This document shows positions 53,939-63,843 of a DNA stretch of 64,000 nucleotides, one piece after another (the stretch's first letter is position 1; each line of letters begins with the position of its first letter). The notes under the pieces were generated by a model, which worked only from the letters and a program-made list of their open reading frames with translations, made no database searches and was not told the DNA's origin. The stretch spans positions 1 through 64,000 of the forward strand of contig JAIYAX010000009.1 in assembly GCA_027488815.1 (NCBI GenBank). The letters are read 5' to 3'. The translations under genes were made by a program, and so were the position numbers. This stretch comes from Cytophagaceae bacterium (GTDB lineage Bacteria > Bacteroidota > Bacteroidia > Cytophagales > JAIYAX01).

Positions 53939-55011
53939 ATATATTCGTTGTTTTTACCGGACTTAAGGTCAGCCACAAATTCCTTAACCCGCTGTTCTTC
54001 CTGCTTGGGGCATATCATGGTCACCCCATCATGTTCGGCTACAATAAAATCATCCAGGCCAAACACTACCGTTAGCCGATCCTCAGAAGTTTTGATGATG
54101 TTGTTTCTGGACTGGTAAAGCATCACATTCCCGGATACAACGTTACCATCTTCATTTTTGTCGGAAAGTTCGTACAGCGATTTCCAGGTGCCCAGATCTG
54201 ACCAGCCAAACTCTGCCGGGATCACATACACATTCGCCGCTTTCTCCAGGATGGCATAGTCAATCGAGATATTTTTGCTTTGGGCGTACACCTGCTCTAT
54301 GAAAGTGCTTTCTTCCGAAGTGCTCAGTTTAGATTTGCCTTGCTCGAATATCTCCCAGAGGTAGGTGAGGTATTCTTTGAAACTCGCCATAATCGCTTTG
54401 CAGTTCCAGATAAAGATCCCTGCATTCCAGACAAAATCCCCACTCTCAATGAATTTTCGGGCGAGCTCCAGTTCCGGCTTTTCAGTAAAGGTTTTCACCT
54501 TTTTGATCATCCCCTGGCCTTCATCGTGGAATTGTATATAGCCATAGCCAGTATCCGGGCGATGGGGTTTGATTCCTAAGGTAAGCAAAATATCCCTGCC
54601 CTTTACAGCCTGCAAGCCATGATCAACGATGTTTCGGAAAGCTTCCGGTTTAGTAATGACATGGTCGCTGGGGCATACGATGATGGAGGCTTGCGGATTT
54701 TCCAGGCTGATGATGTAGCTGGCATAAGCGATACAAGGAGCCGTATTGCGCCTTACAGGCTCTAATAAAAGCCGTCTGGGTTTGATCCAGGGCAAATCCC
54801 GAAGCACAAGATCACGGTACTCAAGGCTGGTCACCACCAGAATGTTTTCCCTGGGGATCAGACCTTCAAAACGATCAACAGTTTCTTGAAGCATGGTCTT
54901 ACCGGTTCCCAATACATCATGAAACTGCTTGGGATGATGGGTACGGCTAAATGGCCAAAAACGGCTTCCAATACCCCCGGCCATCACAACCGCATAGCAA
55001 TTTTTATCCAT
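53935..55011 (-). CDS. manC: Mannose-1-phosphate guanylyltransferase
   Basis: About 358 residues from ATG 55011 (MDKNCYAVVMAGGIGSRFWPFSR). GGxGxRxxP motif at 12-20, then HHPKQF, VCPSDHVI, FTEKP, WNAGIFIW and GWSDLGTW. It makes GDP-mannose for glycans. The longer frame to 55188 has no supporting homology. It lacks the C-terminal isomerase domain of bifunctional ManC enzymes. Confidence 0.92.
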   Translation of the reverse strand: MDKNCYAVVMAGGIGSRFWPFSRTHHPKQFHDVLGTGKTMLQETVDRFEGLIPRENILVVTSLEYRDLVLRDLPWIKPRRLLLEPVRRNTAPCIAYASYIISLENPQASIIVCPSDHVITKPEAFRNIVDHGLQAVKGRDILLTLGIKPHRPDTGYGYIQFHDEGQGMIKKVKTFTEKPELELARKFIESGDFVWNAGIFIWNCKAIMASFKEYLTYLWEIFEQGKSKLSTSEESTFIEQVYAQSKNISIDYAILEKAANVYVIPAEFGWSDLGTWKSLYELSDKNEDGNVVSGNVMLYQSRNNIIKTSEDRLTVVFGLDDFIVAEHDGVTMICPKQEEQRVKEFVADLKSGKNNEYI

Positions 55012-55305
55012 TGACCTGTTGTTGTAATAAATGCTGCGAAATAAACATAAAAAAAGGCTGGTTACTCTTTTTATTTGAGCAATAATCAGGCCCCCTGAAA
55101 CAAAAAAGTTGAAAGACTCAGGCTTTTTTATTACTTTGCCCTTAGGTTGACATAGGGTAAACAAATGGTTTGGCTTTTCGTTACCCATACGAATAGCTTG
55201 AGGTGTATGAGAGCTATTGTTAAAACCTAAAAAATGATCAGGGACATAAATCTCCTGAAACCGCTGTATTTTTATTTTTTACAACACTAGAATTGAAATT
55301 TTATC

Positions 55306-57510
55306 ATGAGTGAAACCCTGGCTGAAGTAGTGTCTTCACATTTAAAAGCCAAGCTGAAAGAAGTATTTGGCTTTAGTGCCTTCAGGGGAAATCAGGAAGC
55401 CGTTATGAACAGCATCCTCGAGGGCAAGAATACCTTTGTTATCATGCCCACCGGGGCAGGAAAGTCCCTTTGCTACCAATTGCCGGCCATCGTTTCTGAT
55501 GGCACCGCTATCGTTATCTCTCCCCTGATCGCCCTGATGAAAAATCAGGTGGATCAGCTGAATGCCTTTGGAATAAATGCCCAGTTCCTCAACTCCACCC
55601 TAAACAAATCGGAGATGAACAGGGTAAAAAAAGAGGTGCTTTCCGGCGAATGCAAACTGCTCTACGTTGCTCCCGAGTCGCTGACAAAGGATGAGAATAT
55701 CCTCTTTTTGAACAATGCCAAATTATCTTTCGTAGCCATTGATGAGGCACATTGTATTTCCGAATGGGGGCATGACTTTCGACCGGAATACCGCCGTATC
55801 AAGTACATTATCGATCAGTTGGGTAACCTGCCCATCATTGCACTTACCGCTACAGCGACCCCTAAGGTACAGGAGGATATCCTCAAGAACCTGGAGATCG
55901 AAGATGCCAATATTTACAGGTCTTCCTTTAACCGCAAAAACCTCTACTACGAGGTCAAGCCAAAGGTTAATGTGAACAAGGCCTTGATTAAGTTCATCAA
56001 AAACCACAAAGGTAAGTCGGGCATTATCTATTGTCTCAGCCGTAAAAAAGTAGAGGAACTGGCTGAGTTTTTACGGGTTAACGACATAAAGGCTTTGCCC
56101 TATCATGCCGGGCTCGACAGCCATGTGCGTGAAAACAATCAGGATGCCTTTCTCAACGAACAGGCGGATGTGATCGTTGCCACCATCGCTTTTGGAATGG
56201 GTATTGACAAGCCGGATGTGCGCTTTGTGATCCACTATGATGCCCCCAAATCACTGGAAGGCTACTATCAGGAAACAGGAAGAGCCGGCAGAGACGGGTT
56301 GGAAGGCAATTGTGTGATGTTCTTTTCAGAGAACGATATCATCAAGCTGGAGAAATTCAACAAAGACAAAGCCGTTACCGAGCGTGAAAACGCCAAGTAC
56401 CTGCTCGAGGAGATGACTGCTTTTGCAGAAACCGGCCTATGCAGAAGGAAATTTATCCTCAATTATTTTGGAGAAGTATACGACGAGGCAGAGTGTAAGC
56501 CAGGCATGTGTGATAACTGCCGCCATCCCAGAGAGCGGTTTGAGGCCACTGAAGATGCCAAGTTTGCCATCAGAGCAGCCCTAGATACCGATCAGCGATT
56601 CGGAATCAGTCACCTGAGCGATGTGCTCATGGGAGTGATGAACGACTATGTCGAAAGCTACCATCATGACAAGCTGGACATCTTTGGGGCAGGAAAGGAG
56701 AAGGATGCCAAATACTGGAACACGATCCTAAGACAACTGGCGGTTAACGGCTTTTTTGAAAAAGAAATAGAGAACTACGGCGTCATCAAGGTGACTGAAA
56801 AGGGAACTGCTTTTCTGGAAAATCCATATGAGTTGAGGTTTGTCAAAGACCATGACTTTGAAGCAGATTTGCTTGAAGATGAAAAAGACGATCAGGTAGG
56901 GTCAGCCGGAGGCAAATCCTATGACGATGCCTTGTTTGAGTTACTCAAAGGCCTGCGGAAGAAGATTGCGAAAGAGAGAAATCTACCTCCCTATGTCATT
57001 TTTCAGGACCCTTCCCTTGAGGAAATGGCCACCACTTATCCCACATCACCTGAGGAAATGGCTCAGATCAATGGGGTTGGAATGGGCAAAGTACAGAAAT
57101 TCGGTAAGCCCTTTCTCGAACTGATCACCCATTATGTGACGGAAAACGAAATTGAGACAGCGGCTGATGTAGTGGTAAAAACAGCTGTCAATAAATCCAA
57201 GCTGAAAATATTTGTGATCCAGCAAATCGACCGGAAAGTTGACCTGGATGATATCTGTAGTCAAAAGAGCATCAGTATGGATGAGCTCCTGCAAGAAATG
57301 GAGCATATCTGCTACTCCGGCACCAAGCTGAATATTGATTACTACATCGATCACATCATTGAAGAAGATCGTCAGCAGCAGATTTATGACTATTTTCTGG
57401 GTGCACTGACGGATCATATCGGCACGGCATTTAAGGAGTTGGAAGAGGAATTTACCGAAGAGGAGCTACGGCTCATGCGGATCAAATTCCTGAGTGAATA
57501 TGCCAACTAG
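55306..57510 (+). CDS. recQ: ATP-dependent DNA helicase RecQ
   Basis: A 734-residue helicase. FGFSAFRGNQEAV, Walker A MPTGAGKSLCYQLPA, DEAH in AIDEAHCISEWGHDFRPEY, TATATPKVQEDI, and GRAGRDG give the two RecA-like lobes. The RQC zinc site is CRRKFILNYFGE ... CKPGMCDNC. A winged helix and an HRDC domain (residues about 540-620, FQDPSLEEMATTYPTS) follow, plus a C-terminal extension. Used in recombination and repair. Confidence 0.96.
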   Translation: MSETLAEVVSSHLKAKLKEVFGFSAFRGNQEAVMNSILEGKNTFVIMPTGAGKSLCYQLPAIVSDGTAIVISPLIALMKNQVDQLNAFGINAQFLNSTLNKSEMNRVKKEVLSGECKLLYVAPESLTKDENILFLNNAKLSFVAIDEAHCISEWGHDFRPEYRRIKYIIDQLGNLPIIALTATATPKVQEDILKNLEIEDANIYRSSFNRKNLYYEVKPKVNVNKALIKFIKNHKGKSGIIYCLSRKKVEELAEFLRVNDIKALPYHAGLDSHVRENNQDAFLNEQADVIVATIAFGMGIDKPDVRFVIHYDAPKSLEGYYQETGRAGRDGLEGNCVMFFSENDIIKLEKFNKDKAVTERENAKYLLEEMTAFAETGLCRRKFILNYFGEVYDEAECKPGMCDNCRHPRERFEATEDAKFAIRAALDTDQRFGISHLSDVLMGVMNDYVESYHHDKLDIFGAGKEKDAKYWNTILRQLAVNGFFEKEIENYGVIKVTEKGTAFLENPYELRFVKDHDFEADLLEDEKDDQVGSAGGKSYDDALFELLKGLRKKIAKERNLPPYVIFQDPSLEEMATTYPTSPEEMAQINGVGMGKVQKFGKPFLELITHYVTENEIETAADVVVKTAVNKSKLKIFVIQQIDRKVDLDDICSQKSISMDELLQEMEHICYSGTKLNIDYYIDHIIEEDRQQQIYDYFLGALTDHIGTAFKELEEEFTEEELRLMRIKFLSEYAN

Positions 57511-57516
57511 TGGCAT

Positions 57517-57540
57517 AACCGGACTTGGTCCGGTTTTTTT
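57517..57540 (+). terminator. Terminator of recQ
   Basis: 7-bp stem AACCGGA/TCCGGTT (57517-57523 and 57529-57535), 5-base loop, followed by a T-run. 6 bp after the stop. Confidence 0.88.
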
Positions 57541-57582
57541 ATGTTCTTTAGGTACAAGTCCCGGAAAGAGAGATACTTCTTT

Positions 57583-57590
57583 TATTTTTG
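57583..57590 (+). promoter_or_regulatory. -7 box of the purD promoter
   Basis: TATTTTTG at 57583-57590 matches TAnnTTTG, 31 bp before the purD ATG at 57622, after the recQ terminator. Confidence 0.45.
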
Positions 57591-57621
57591 AGGTCTGGCC
57601 TAATGCCATAAGTAAAACAAC

Positions 57622-58923
57622 ATGAATGTATTAATCCTGGGCTCAGGAGGTCGAGAAAATGCTTTTGCAGAGCTGCTGTCACGCAGCACATCTGCCCCCA
57701 AGCTGTACATAGGCCCCGGCAATGGAGGCAGTGATCTGTATGCTGAAAGGGTAGAACTCAATTTAGCAGACCCTTCAGGGATTGCAGCAGCCTGTAAGCA
57801 GCATGGCATTCATCTGGTGCTGATAGGGCCTGAACAACCCCTCGTTGAGGGCCTTGTGGATTACCTGAATGTTCATCTTCCGGAGCTAATGGTGATTGGG
57901 CCTACAGCCTCAGCAGCAAGATTGGAAGGAAGCAAGGCCTTTTCAAAAGTGCTGATGCAGAAATATGACATTCCCACTGCAAGGTATCGATCCTTCACCC
58001 GAGGGCAATTGCTGGAAGCATTGGAATATGTTGCAGCCCATCCATTGCCGGTCGTGATAAAAGCCGACGGGCTGGCAGCAGGCAAGGGAGTGATTATTTC
58101 GGAAAACACTGCCGAAGCGCTGGAAACCACAAGATCAATCCTGGAGCAAGCCCGGTTTGGCGAAGCAGGTCAGCAGGTAGTTATTGAAGAGTTTTTAAAA
58201 GGAATTGAATTATCGGTTTTTATCCTTACCGATGGTCAGAACTTTGTGTTGCTTCCCGAAGCCAAAGACTATAAACGTGTAGCTGACGGAGATCAAGGGC
58301 CCAATACAGGAGGAATGGGTGCCGTTTCTCCGGTCCCTTTCTTCAACGAAGAGCTGCGAGAAAAGGTGGAGCGCAAAATCATCAGACCTACTCTGGAGGC
58401 TTTGCAAAGTGAAGGCATTTTCTATTCAGGCTTCATTTTCTTTGGCCTCATGAAAGTTAACCAGGAACCTTATGTGATTGAGTATAACTGCCGGATGGGT
58501 GACCCTGAAACAGAAGCCGTATTGCCCCGAATTGATTCTGATTTTATGGACCTTTTACTGGCTTGTGCCGAGCAACGACTGGGAGCCCATGCTGAACTGA
58601 AGCTGGCAGAAAAGAAGGCATTAACCGTGATCGTTGCCGCTAAGGGCTATCCCGATGCACCTGAAAAAGGTAAAAAAATAGTGTTTACTCAGCCGGCAGG
58701 GGCAGAAACACTCGTTTTTCATGCCGGCACCCGCAAAGAGCCGGATGGCAGCTACCTCTCCTCGGGAGGGCGTGTGTTGGCCATCACCTCCCTGGCCGAT
58801 GACCTTGAAGCGGCGGCAGAAAGTAGCTACCAATACATCAATACCATTACTTTTGAAGGGGCTACTTACCGAAAAGACATAGGCCAGGATATCATCAACT
58901 ATATTCGCAAAGCAGAGCATTGA
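57622..58923 (+). CDS. purD: Phosphoribosylamine-glycine ligase
   Basis: A 433-residue ATP-grasp enzyme of purine synthesis. MNVLILGSGGRENAFAELL, IGPEQPLVEGLVDYL, KADGLAAGKGV, FLKGIELSVFILTDG, GPNTGGMGAVSP and EYNCRMGDPETEAVLPR are all canonical. First gene of a run with ricT, gldH and the hydrolase, 3 bp before ricT. Confidence 0.97.
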   Translation: MNVLILGSGGRENAFAELLSRSTSAPKLYIGPGNGGSDLYAERVELNLADPSGIAAACKQHGIHLVLIGPEQPLVEGLVDYLNVHLPELMVIGPTASAARLEGSKAFSKVLMQKYDIPTARYRSFTRGQLLEALEYVAAHPLPVVIKADGLAAGKGVIISENTAEALETTRSILEQARFGEAGQQVVIEEFLKGIELSVFILTDGQNFVLLPEAKDYKRVADGDQGPNTGGMGAVSPVPFFNEELREKVERKIIRPTLEALQSEGIFYSGFIFFGLMKVNQEPYVIEYNCRMGDPETEAVLPRIDSDFMDLLLACAEQRLGAHAELKLAEKKALTVIVAAKGYPDAPEKGKKIVFTQPAGAETLVFHAGTRKEPDGSYLSSGGRVLAITSLADDLEAAAESSYQYINTITFEGATYRKDIGQDIINYIRKAEH

Positions 58924-58926
58924 AAA

Positions 58927-60120
58927 ATGGGAGCTTGTACATCATGTAGTTCAGGTGCTTGTGGCACTGCAGTAGGGGGTTGTAAAAACAACGGCGGCTG
59001 TAAAACAGGAGGTTGCAACAAAATGAATGTGTTTGACTGGATCAGCCGTATGGAGTTGCCAGTAGATGGCATCCGCTTTCGGTTTGTGGAGGTCAGGTTC
59101 AAAAATGGCCGGAAAGATTTTTACCACAATACCAACGATCTGGAACTGGTGACTGGCGATGCAGTAGTAGTTGAAACTCAGGGCGGTCACCACATTGGTC
59201 ATGTGAGCATGATGGGCGAGCTGGTAAGGTTACAGATGCAGAAGAAAAAAGTCGACCCGGAAAGCAGCGACCTTAAGACCATTTACCGGATGGCAACGGC
59301 CAAAGATCTCGAGAAGTATGAGCAGGCCAGAAACAGAGAAATGGCCTCTATGTATCGTAGCCGGGAACTGATTTTACAGCATAATCTGCAAATGAAGCTT
59401 TCCGATGTGGAGTTTCAGGCTGATAATACCAAGGCTATTTTTTATTACTCAGCAGAGGAGCGGGTGGACTTCAGGGAACTGATCAAAACCATGGCCTCGG
59501 AGTTTAAGGTAAGAATTGAAATGAAGCAGATCAGCTTGAGGCAAGAGGCTGGTCGACTGGGTGGTCTGGGTGTATGTGGCCGTGAACTATGCTGCAGCAC
59601 CTGGCTGGCAGATTTTAAGAATGTAGCCACTTCGGCTGCACGCTATCAAAATCTTAGCCTTAACCCTGCAAAGCTCTCCGGGCAATGTGGACGACTGAAG
59701 TGTTGCCTTAACTATGAGTTGGATACCTACATGGAAGCCCTCAAGGATATTCCTGAAGTGGAGGGAAGCATTCGTACACAGCGTGGGGAAGCCAGGCTTC
59801 AAAAAACGGATATCTTCCGGAAGCTCATGTGGTTTGCTTACCGTGATGATGAGTCCAACTGGATACCTGTGTCTACAGAAAGAGTTAAACAACTGATCGA
59901 GTTTTCAGCCAAGGGCAAGACAGTGGACTTTCTAACAGAAGAGGAGGCTACACAGGCTTCAAAACCCCAAAATACTGCCACAGCTATCGTTACCGGTGAG
60001 CTTACCCGACTCGACAGTAAGCTTGACCAGCAACGGAAAAAGAAGAAACGAAAGAAAAAGAAGCGCAAAGGTGGACAAAACCCATCCACAGCCTCCACTA
60101 ACCCACCCTCTGACACTTGA
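58927..60120 (+). CDS. ricT: PSP1-domain protein RicT-like
   Basis: A 397-residue protein with a Cys-rich N-terminus (MGACTSCSSGACGTAV, then GGCKNNGGCKTGGC), the PSP1 C-terminal domain core (VEVRFKNGRKDFYHN, YSAEERVDFRELIKTMASEFKVRIEM, RLGGLGVCGRELCCSTWL, CGRLKCCLNYEL), and a Lys/Arg-rich tail. B. subtilis RicT is part of an Fe-S complex with RicA/RicF; partner genes are not seen here. Confidence 0.9.
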   Translation: MGACTSCSSGACGTAVGGCKNNGGCKTGGCNKMNVFDWISRMELPVDGIRFRFVEVRFKNGRKDFYHNTNDLELVTGDAVVVETQGGHHIGHVSMMGELVRLQMQKKKVDPESSDLKTIYRMATAKDLEKYEQARNREMASMYRSRELILQHNLQMKLSDVEFQADNTKAIFYYSAEERVDFRELIKTMASEFKVRIEMKQISLRQEAGRLGGLGVCGRELCCSTWLADFKNVATSAARYQNLSLNPAKLSGQCGRLKCCLNYELDTYMEALKDIPEVEGSIRTQRGEARLQKTDIFRKLMWFAYRDDESNWIPVSTERVKQLIEFSAKGKTVDFLTEEEATQASKPQNTATAIVTGELTRLDSKLDQQRKKKKRKKKKRKGGQNPSTASTNPPSDT

Positions 60121-60605
60121 AGAAATCCTTGATGATCCTGTTCGCAGGACTACTCTTTTGCAACAGTTGTACTGACCCGGCTGTACTGAGCGAACAAGTC
60201 AGAAACCTACCTGCTGAAGGCTGGAGGGCAGACAGTACCCTGAATTTTACAATTGACATCCCTGATACAAGCAAGGGATATGATTTCCTTTATTTATTGA
60301 GAACAGAGCTAAGGTACCCTTACAGTAACTTGTTTTTGCGCTATACCCTCATAGACAGCATGGGCAATGTCATAGAAACCAGACTGGATGAAATGATGCT
60401 ATCTGACCCTAAAACGGGGGAACTCAAAGGGAGTGGATTTGGTGATATCCGGCAGCATGTATTTCTTTTTTTACAAAACCGTAAGCTCCCCTATGCCGGT
60501 CAGTATGGATTAAGCCTTAAGCACTACATGCGCACCGACAGCCTTCCCTATCTGCTTTCAGCGGGCATCAAAATTCAAAAAACAGATGTCCCAGGCCTCC
60601 CCTGA
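60117..60605 (+). CDS. gldH: Gliding motility lipoprotein GldH
   Basis: A 162-residue lipoprotein (LLFCNSC lipobox) with TTG start overlapping the ricT stop. It shows WRADSTLNFTIDIPDTSKGYDFLYLLR, YPYSNLFLRYT, and GFGDIRQHVFLF typical of GldH, needed for gliding motility and T9SS function in Flavobacterium. Its place right after a PSP1 gene matches other Bacteroidota. Confidence 0.88.
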   Translation: MKKSLMILFAGLLFCNSCTDPAVLSEQVRNLPAEGWRADSTLNFTIDIPDTSKGYDFLYLLRTELRYPYSNLFLRYTLIDSMGNVIETRLDEMMLSDPKTGELKGSGFGDIRQHVFLFLQNRKLPYAGQYGLSLKHYMRTDSLPYLLSAGIKIQKTDVPGLP

Positions 60606-61488
60606 GTCCAGGCTGATCATCCTTCATGGGAATGGAGCTGATCAGTTGGCGGTCAGGTATTTTCCATCGGCAAGCGGTAAAGGAAAGGGGATAGTGCTTA
60701 TTCATGGCAGCGTGGAGAACGGCCGTATCTTTTACTCGAAATCCGGTAAAGGATTGGCTCCATACCTGGCTTCTCAGGGTTATGAAGTATTTGTACCTGA
60801 CCTTAGGGGTAGGGGAGAGTCCAGGCCACTTATCAATTCGGAGAGTCGTTTCGGAAATCTGGAGATCATCAAACACGATTTTGTGTTGTATGAACAGCTT
60901 GCCAAAGAATATTCTGACCCTTCCCCATTGATCTGGATGGGCCATAGTTGGGGTGGTGTACTCATCTTTCAGGCTTTGTTCAGAGCATTTATACAGCAGC
61001 CATCAGCGGTGGTTTGCTGGGGTACCAAAAGAAGAATTTCAGTGTTGAGCTTACGAAGGTTGGTGATGGTCGAAGGCTTTTGGGTGACACTCTCCTTTCT
61101 ACTCAAAAAAAGATATGGATATCTGCCTGCAAAGAATTGGGGTATGGGCTCCGACAATGAAAGTAAGGCCATGCATGAGGAAACATTACGTCTGGTTTGG
61201 GACAAGAAATGGATTGACCCATCAGATCAATGGGATTATCGGCTCCCAAGGTCATTTACCAAACTTCCATCTGCCCTGTTTTTGACGGGTAGTCACGACC
61301 ATGTGCTTGGCCATGCAAAAGACGTACGTATATTCATGAAAGAATGTGGCTATCACCCGGAAGAGCTTTTGCTTTGTGGCAAGGATACCGGGTACACTGT
61401 CGACTATACCCATGTTAGCCTGCTTACACACCCTTCGGCAGGTCAGGAGCTTTACCCTAAAGTCTTAAGCTGGTTGCAGAGAAACTGA
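60586..61488 (+). CDS. Alpha/beta hydrolase
   Basis: A 300-residue hydrolase. GIVLIHGSVENGRIF gives the oxyanion loop, the nucleophile elbow is GHSWGG (Ser121), and DLRGRGESR is typical. A His in YTHVSLL near the C-terminus would complete the triad. It overlaps gldH by 20 bp. The substrate is unknown. Confidence 0.85.
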   Translation: MSQASPESRLIILHGNGADQLAVRYFPSASGKGKGIVLIHGSVENGRIFYSKSGKGLAPYLASQGYEVFVPDLRGRGESRPLINSESRFGNLEIIKHDFVLYEQLAKEYSDPSPLIWMGHSWGGVLIFQALFRAFIQQPSAVVCWGTKRRISVLSLRRLVMVEGFWVTLSFLLKKRYGYLPAKNWGMGSDNESKAMHEETLRLVWDKKWIDPSDQWDYRLPRSFTKLPSALFLTGSHDHVLGHAKDVRIFMKECGYHPEELLLCGKDTGYTVDYTHVSLLTHPSAGQELYPKVLSWLQRN

Positions 61489-61631
61489 TCTCAGATTCAT
61501 GTCCACTGGCTTTTTGACTGATGTATGAAAAAGGCCCAAAAAGTTCCTTTTATTTCAACCGACTTGATGTACTTGAAACCGGGAATCAAGGGTTAAAAAA
61601 AGCACCCTCTCCTGCTCTAAATACAGATTAG

Positions 61632-62519
61632 ATGTTGAAGTACGCCAGAAAAAAGCTTGGAGAACTCAGCCTGTGGTTTTCAGAAATCACAGAAAGACCG
61701 CTTTTGGCGACCTTCATGGTCTTTGTGTTTATGCTTTTGCTCATGCTTTCGGTGAGTTTCAGGCAGTTTTTATACAACTATGAGCAGTTCAGTTCCAACC
61801 TGATGGCAGAAGGTTTTGGGACGGTATTTGACTTACTTGTCATTGGTATCTTTCTCCTTTGGATCAATAAACTTGGGGAGCGAAAGGCCCTTATCAGAGG
61901 GTATCAGGAAGAAATTGATGATTTCAGAAACTGGAACAACGATGAGGCGATGTTCAAAATCGTAGGCAGTATCAAGCGTCTCAACAAGCATAAAATACAT
62001 CAGCTGGAGCTATATGAATGCCACATGCGCAATGCCAAGTTGGAGTACATCAACCTTGCCGGTTCCAACCTGAACTTTACTGATCTGAGCCTGGCCAACC
62101 TGATGGGAGCAGACATGAGCGGCATACGGGCCAATCAGGTGGATTTTGATACGGCCAAACTCAATGAAGCCATTTTTCGGAAGGCTATGCTGGCAGGGGC
62201 TAATTTTAATCTGGCAGTAGCTATCCGGGCTGATTTTTCAGAGGCGATGTTGATCAAAACCAATTTTTCAGGAGCCATGTTGATGGAGGCCTGCTTTCAT
62301 AAAGCCCAGTTGATCGAGGCCGATTTTAGCGACGCCAACTTGTACAAGGCCGACCTCAGGGGTGTGCTGGGACTTACGGTAGAGCAACTTTCAAAGGCCA
62401 AAACCTTGCAAAAGGCTCAAATGGATGAACTTCTGGAGGCAGAGCTTGAAGTTCGTTTTCCCTGGCTGTTCAGAGAGGAAGGTGCTGTTCAGCAAAAAAT
62501 CAGTTTGAATCCTGATTGA
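61632..62519 (+). CDS. Membrane-anchored pentapeptide-repeat protein
   Basis: A 295-residue protein with two hydrophobic segments (LLATFMVFVFMLLLML, FDLLVIGIFLLWI), a helical linker, and pentapeptide repeats A(D/N)LxxA from about 135 to 250 (LAGSNLNFTDLSLANLMGAD, ANFNLAVAIRADFSEAML). Such repeats fold into a square beta-helix. Function unknown. The stop overlaps aroA by 31 bp on the other strand. Confidence 0.82.
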   Translation: MLKYARKKLGELSLWFSEITERPLLATFMVFVFMLLLMLSVSFRQFLYNYEQFSSNLMAEGFGTVFDLLVIGIFLLWINKLGERKALIRGYQEEIDDFRNWNNDEAMFKIVGSIKRLNKHKIHQLELYECHMRNAKLEYINLAGSNLNFTDLSLANLMGADMSGIRANQVDFDTAKLNEAIFRKAMLAGANFNLAVAIRADFSEAMLIKTNFSGAMLMEACFHKAQLIEADFSDANLYKADLRGVLGLTVEQLSKAKTLQKAQMDELLEAELEVRFPWLFREEGAVQQKISLNPD

Positions 62520-63736
62520 GCAAAAGCTTTCCAGAACTCGGGAAATGACTTTTTAACTACCATAGGATCAGCGATCCTTATCTCCTGTGTTCTCCCTAAT
62601 ATTGCCAAAGACATGGCCATTCGGTGATCCTTAAACACCGGGAAAGGCTTCTCTGCTTCCCAGACTGCTTTTCCTTGGATTCTCAAATAACTTGTTTCAT
62701 CGGTTTCAACTGTCACGTTCATAGACTTTAAAAGATTACCCAAGGCCAAAATCCGGTGACTTTCTTTGAGCGGCAACGTTTGCAAGCCTTCCGCAAGCAG
62801 CGTTTGCCCTAAAGCGGCACACGTCAATACTATTGCCGGGCATAAATCGGGACATTGCCTGAAATTGAATTGCAGAAGGGGTAACAAGGGAGCTTCAACC
62901 TTGGCGATACTAATCCCTTCAGGTCTTTCTGATGTATTTACCCCCAAATATTCAAAATACTGAGCAGCAATACGGTCTCCCTGAGCACTATCAAGACGCA
63001 AGCCAGGAAGCAATAGGCTTTCTCCGATGGCAGAAAGTGCAATCATGCCATACCAGTAAGAGGCTGAAGACCAATCGCTCTCTGCATTTGCCTGATGTAG
63101 CGGAGGTCCATTCCAAGGCGAAACCAAAATTCTCTGTCCTTCTTTTCGGTAGGATTGCCCCGCCCTTGACAGGCTTGACAAAGTTAAATCGATATAGGAA
63201 GAAGAGCTTTGCTCCCCTACCAGCTCCAGTTCCATTCCCTGAGGGAAAAAGGGAGCAATCAGCAAGAGTGCTGAGCTGAACTGAGAGCTAAGACTTCCAT
63301 CTATGCTCAGAATTGCTTTTTCAGGCAGAGCAGTTCGGCCTTTGATTTCCAAAGGGGGATATCCCTCTTTTTCCAGATATTCGATTTGAGCACCTAAAAT
63401 CCGCAGAGCTTCCACCAATGGCCCGATCGGACGGCGTTTCATACCTTCACTGCATGTGAGTATTGCCGGGCGGTTTTTTAAATAAAAGTAAGCACAAAGG
63501 AAACGTATGGTCGTACCAGCATCAGCGCAATCGACTGTATGAGATGTAGAGGTTAAACCTTTAAGGAGCAATTGGGTGTCAGCGGCAGTGCTAAGAGGTA
63601 TCTCTGACAGGTCTGCACCACTCAAAGCAGCCAGGATGGCCAAACGGTTGCTGTCGCTTTTGGAAATCGGCAGGGTGGCTTCTGCGCTCAGAGCCAGAGG
63701 AGGAAAGATGTGAACGGAAGAATACACTTTCCGCAA
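62489..63736 (-). CDS. aroA: 3-phosphoshikimate 1-carboxyvinyltransferase
   Basis: A 415-residue EPSP synthase of the shikimate pathway. The PEP/shikimate-binding Lys-Ser-Arg are in PISKSDSNR (Lys26), and the segments CADAGTTIRFLCAY, SSQFSSALLL, SDWSSASYW and FKDHRMAMSLAILG are typical. The frame starts at a TTG (63736); GTG at 63727 is an alternative. No ATG gives the N-terminus, so the start is uncertain. Confidence 0.92.
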   Translation of the reverse strand: MRKVYSSVHIFPPLALSAEATLPISKSDSNRLAILAALSGADLSEIPLSTAADTQLLLKGLTSTSHTVDCADAGTTIRFLCAYFYLKNRPAILTCSEGMKRRPIGPLVEALRILGAQIEYLEKEGYPPLEIKGRTALPEKAILSIDGSLSSQFSSALLLIAPFFPQGMELELVGEQSSSSYIDLTLSSLSRAGQSYRKEGQRILVSPWNGPPLHQANAESDWSSASYWYGMIALSAIGESLLLPGLRLDSAQGDRIAAQYFEYLGVNTSERPEGISIAKVEAPLLPLLQFNFRQCPDLCPAIVLTCAALGQTLLAEGLQTLPLKESHRILALGNLLKSMNVTVETDETSYLRIQGKAVWEAEKPFPVFKDHRMAMSLAILGRTQEIRIADPMVVKKSFPEFWKAFAQSGFKLIFC

Positions 63737-63843
63737 AGATGGGCATAGGGCTGTGATCCCTGTTCATTAGAGTCACTAAAAAAAATTGAGCTTCAGATGC
63801 AACTCTTTAAGTTCGTCGTAGTCTTTGGACTGAAAATTATATT

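Noticed and set aside
55012-55188. Longer N-terminus of the mannose-1-phosphate guanylyltransferase
   Set aside because: The nucleotide-binding motif starts just after ATG 55011, as in the family; the extension has no homology.
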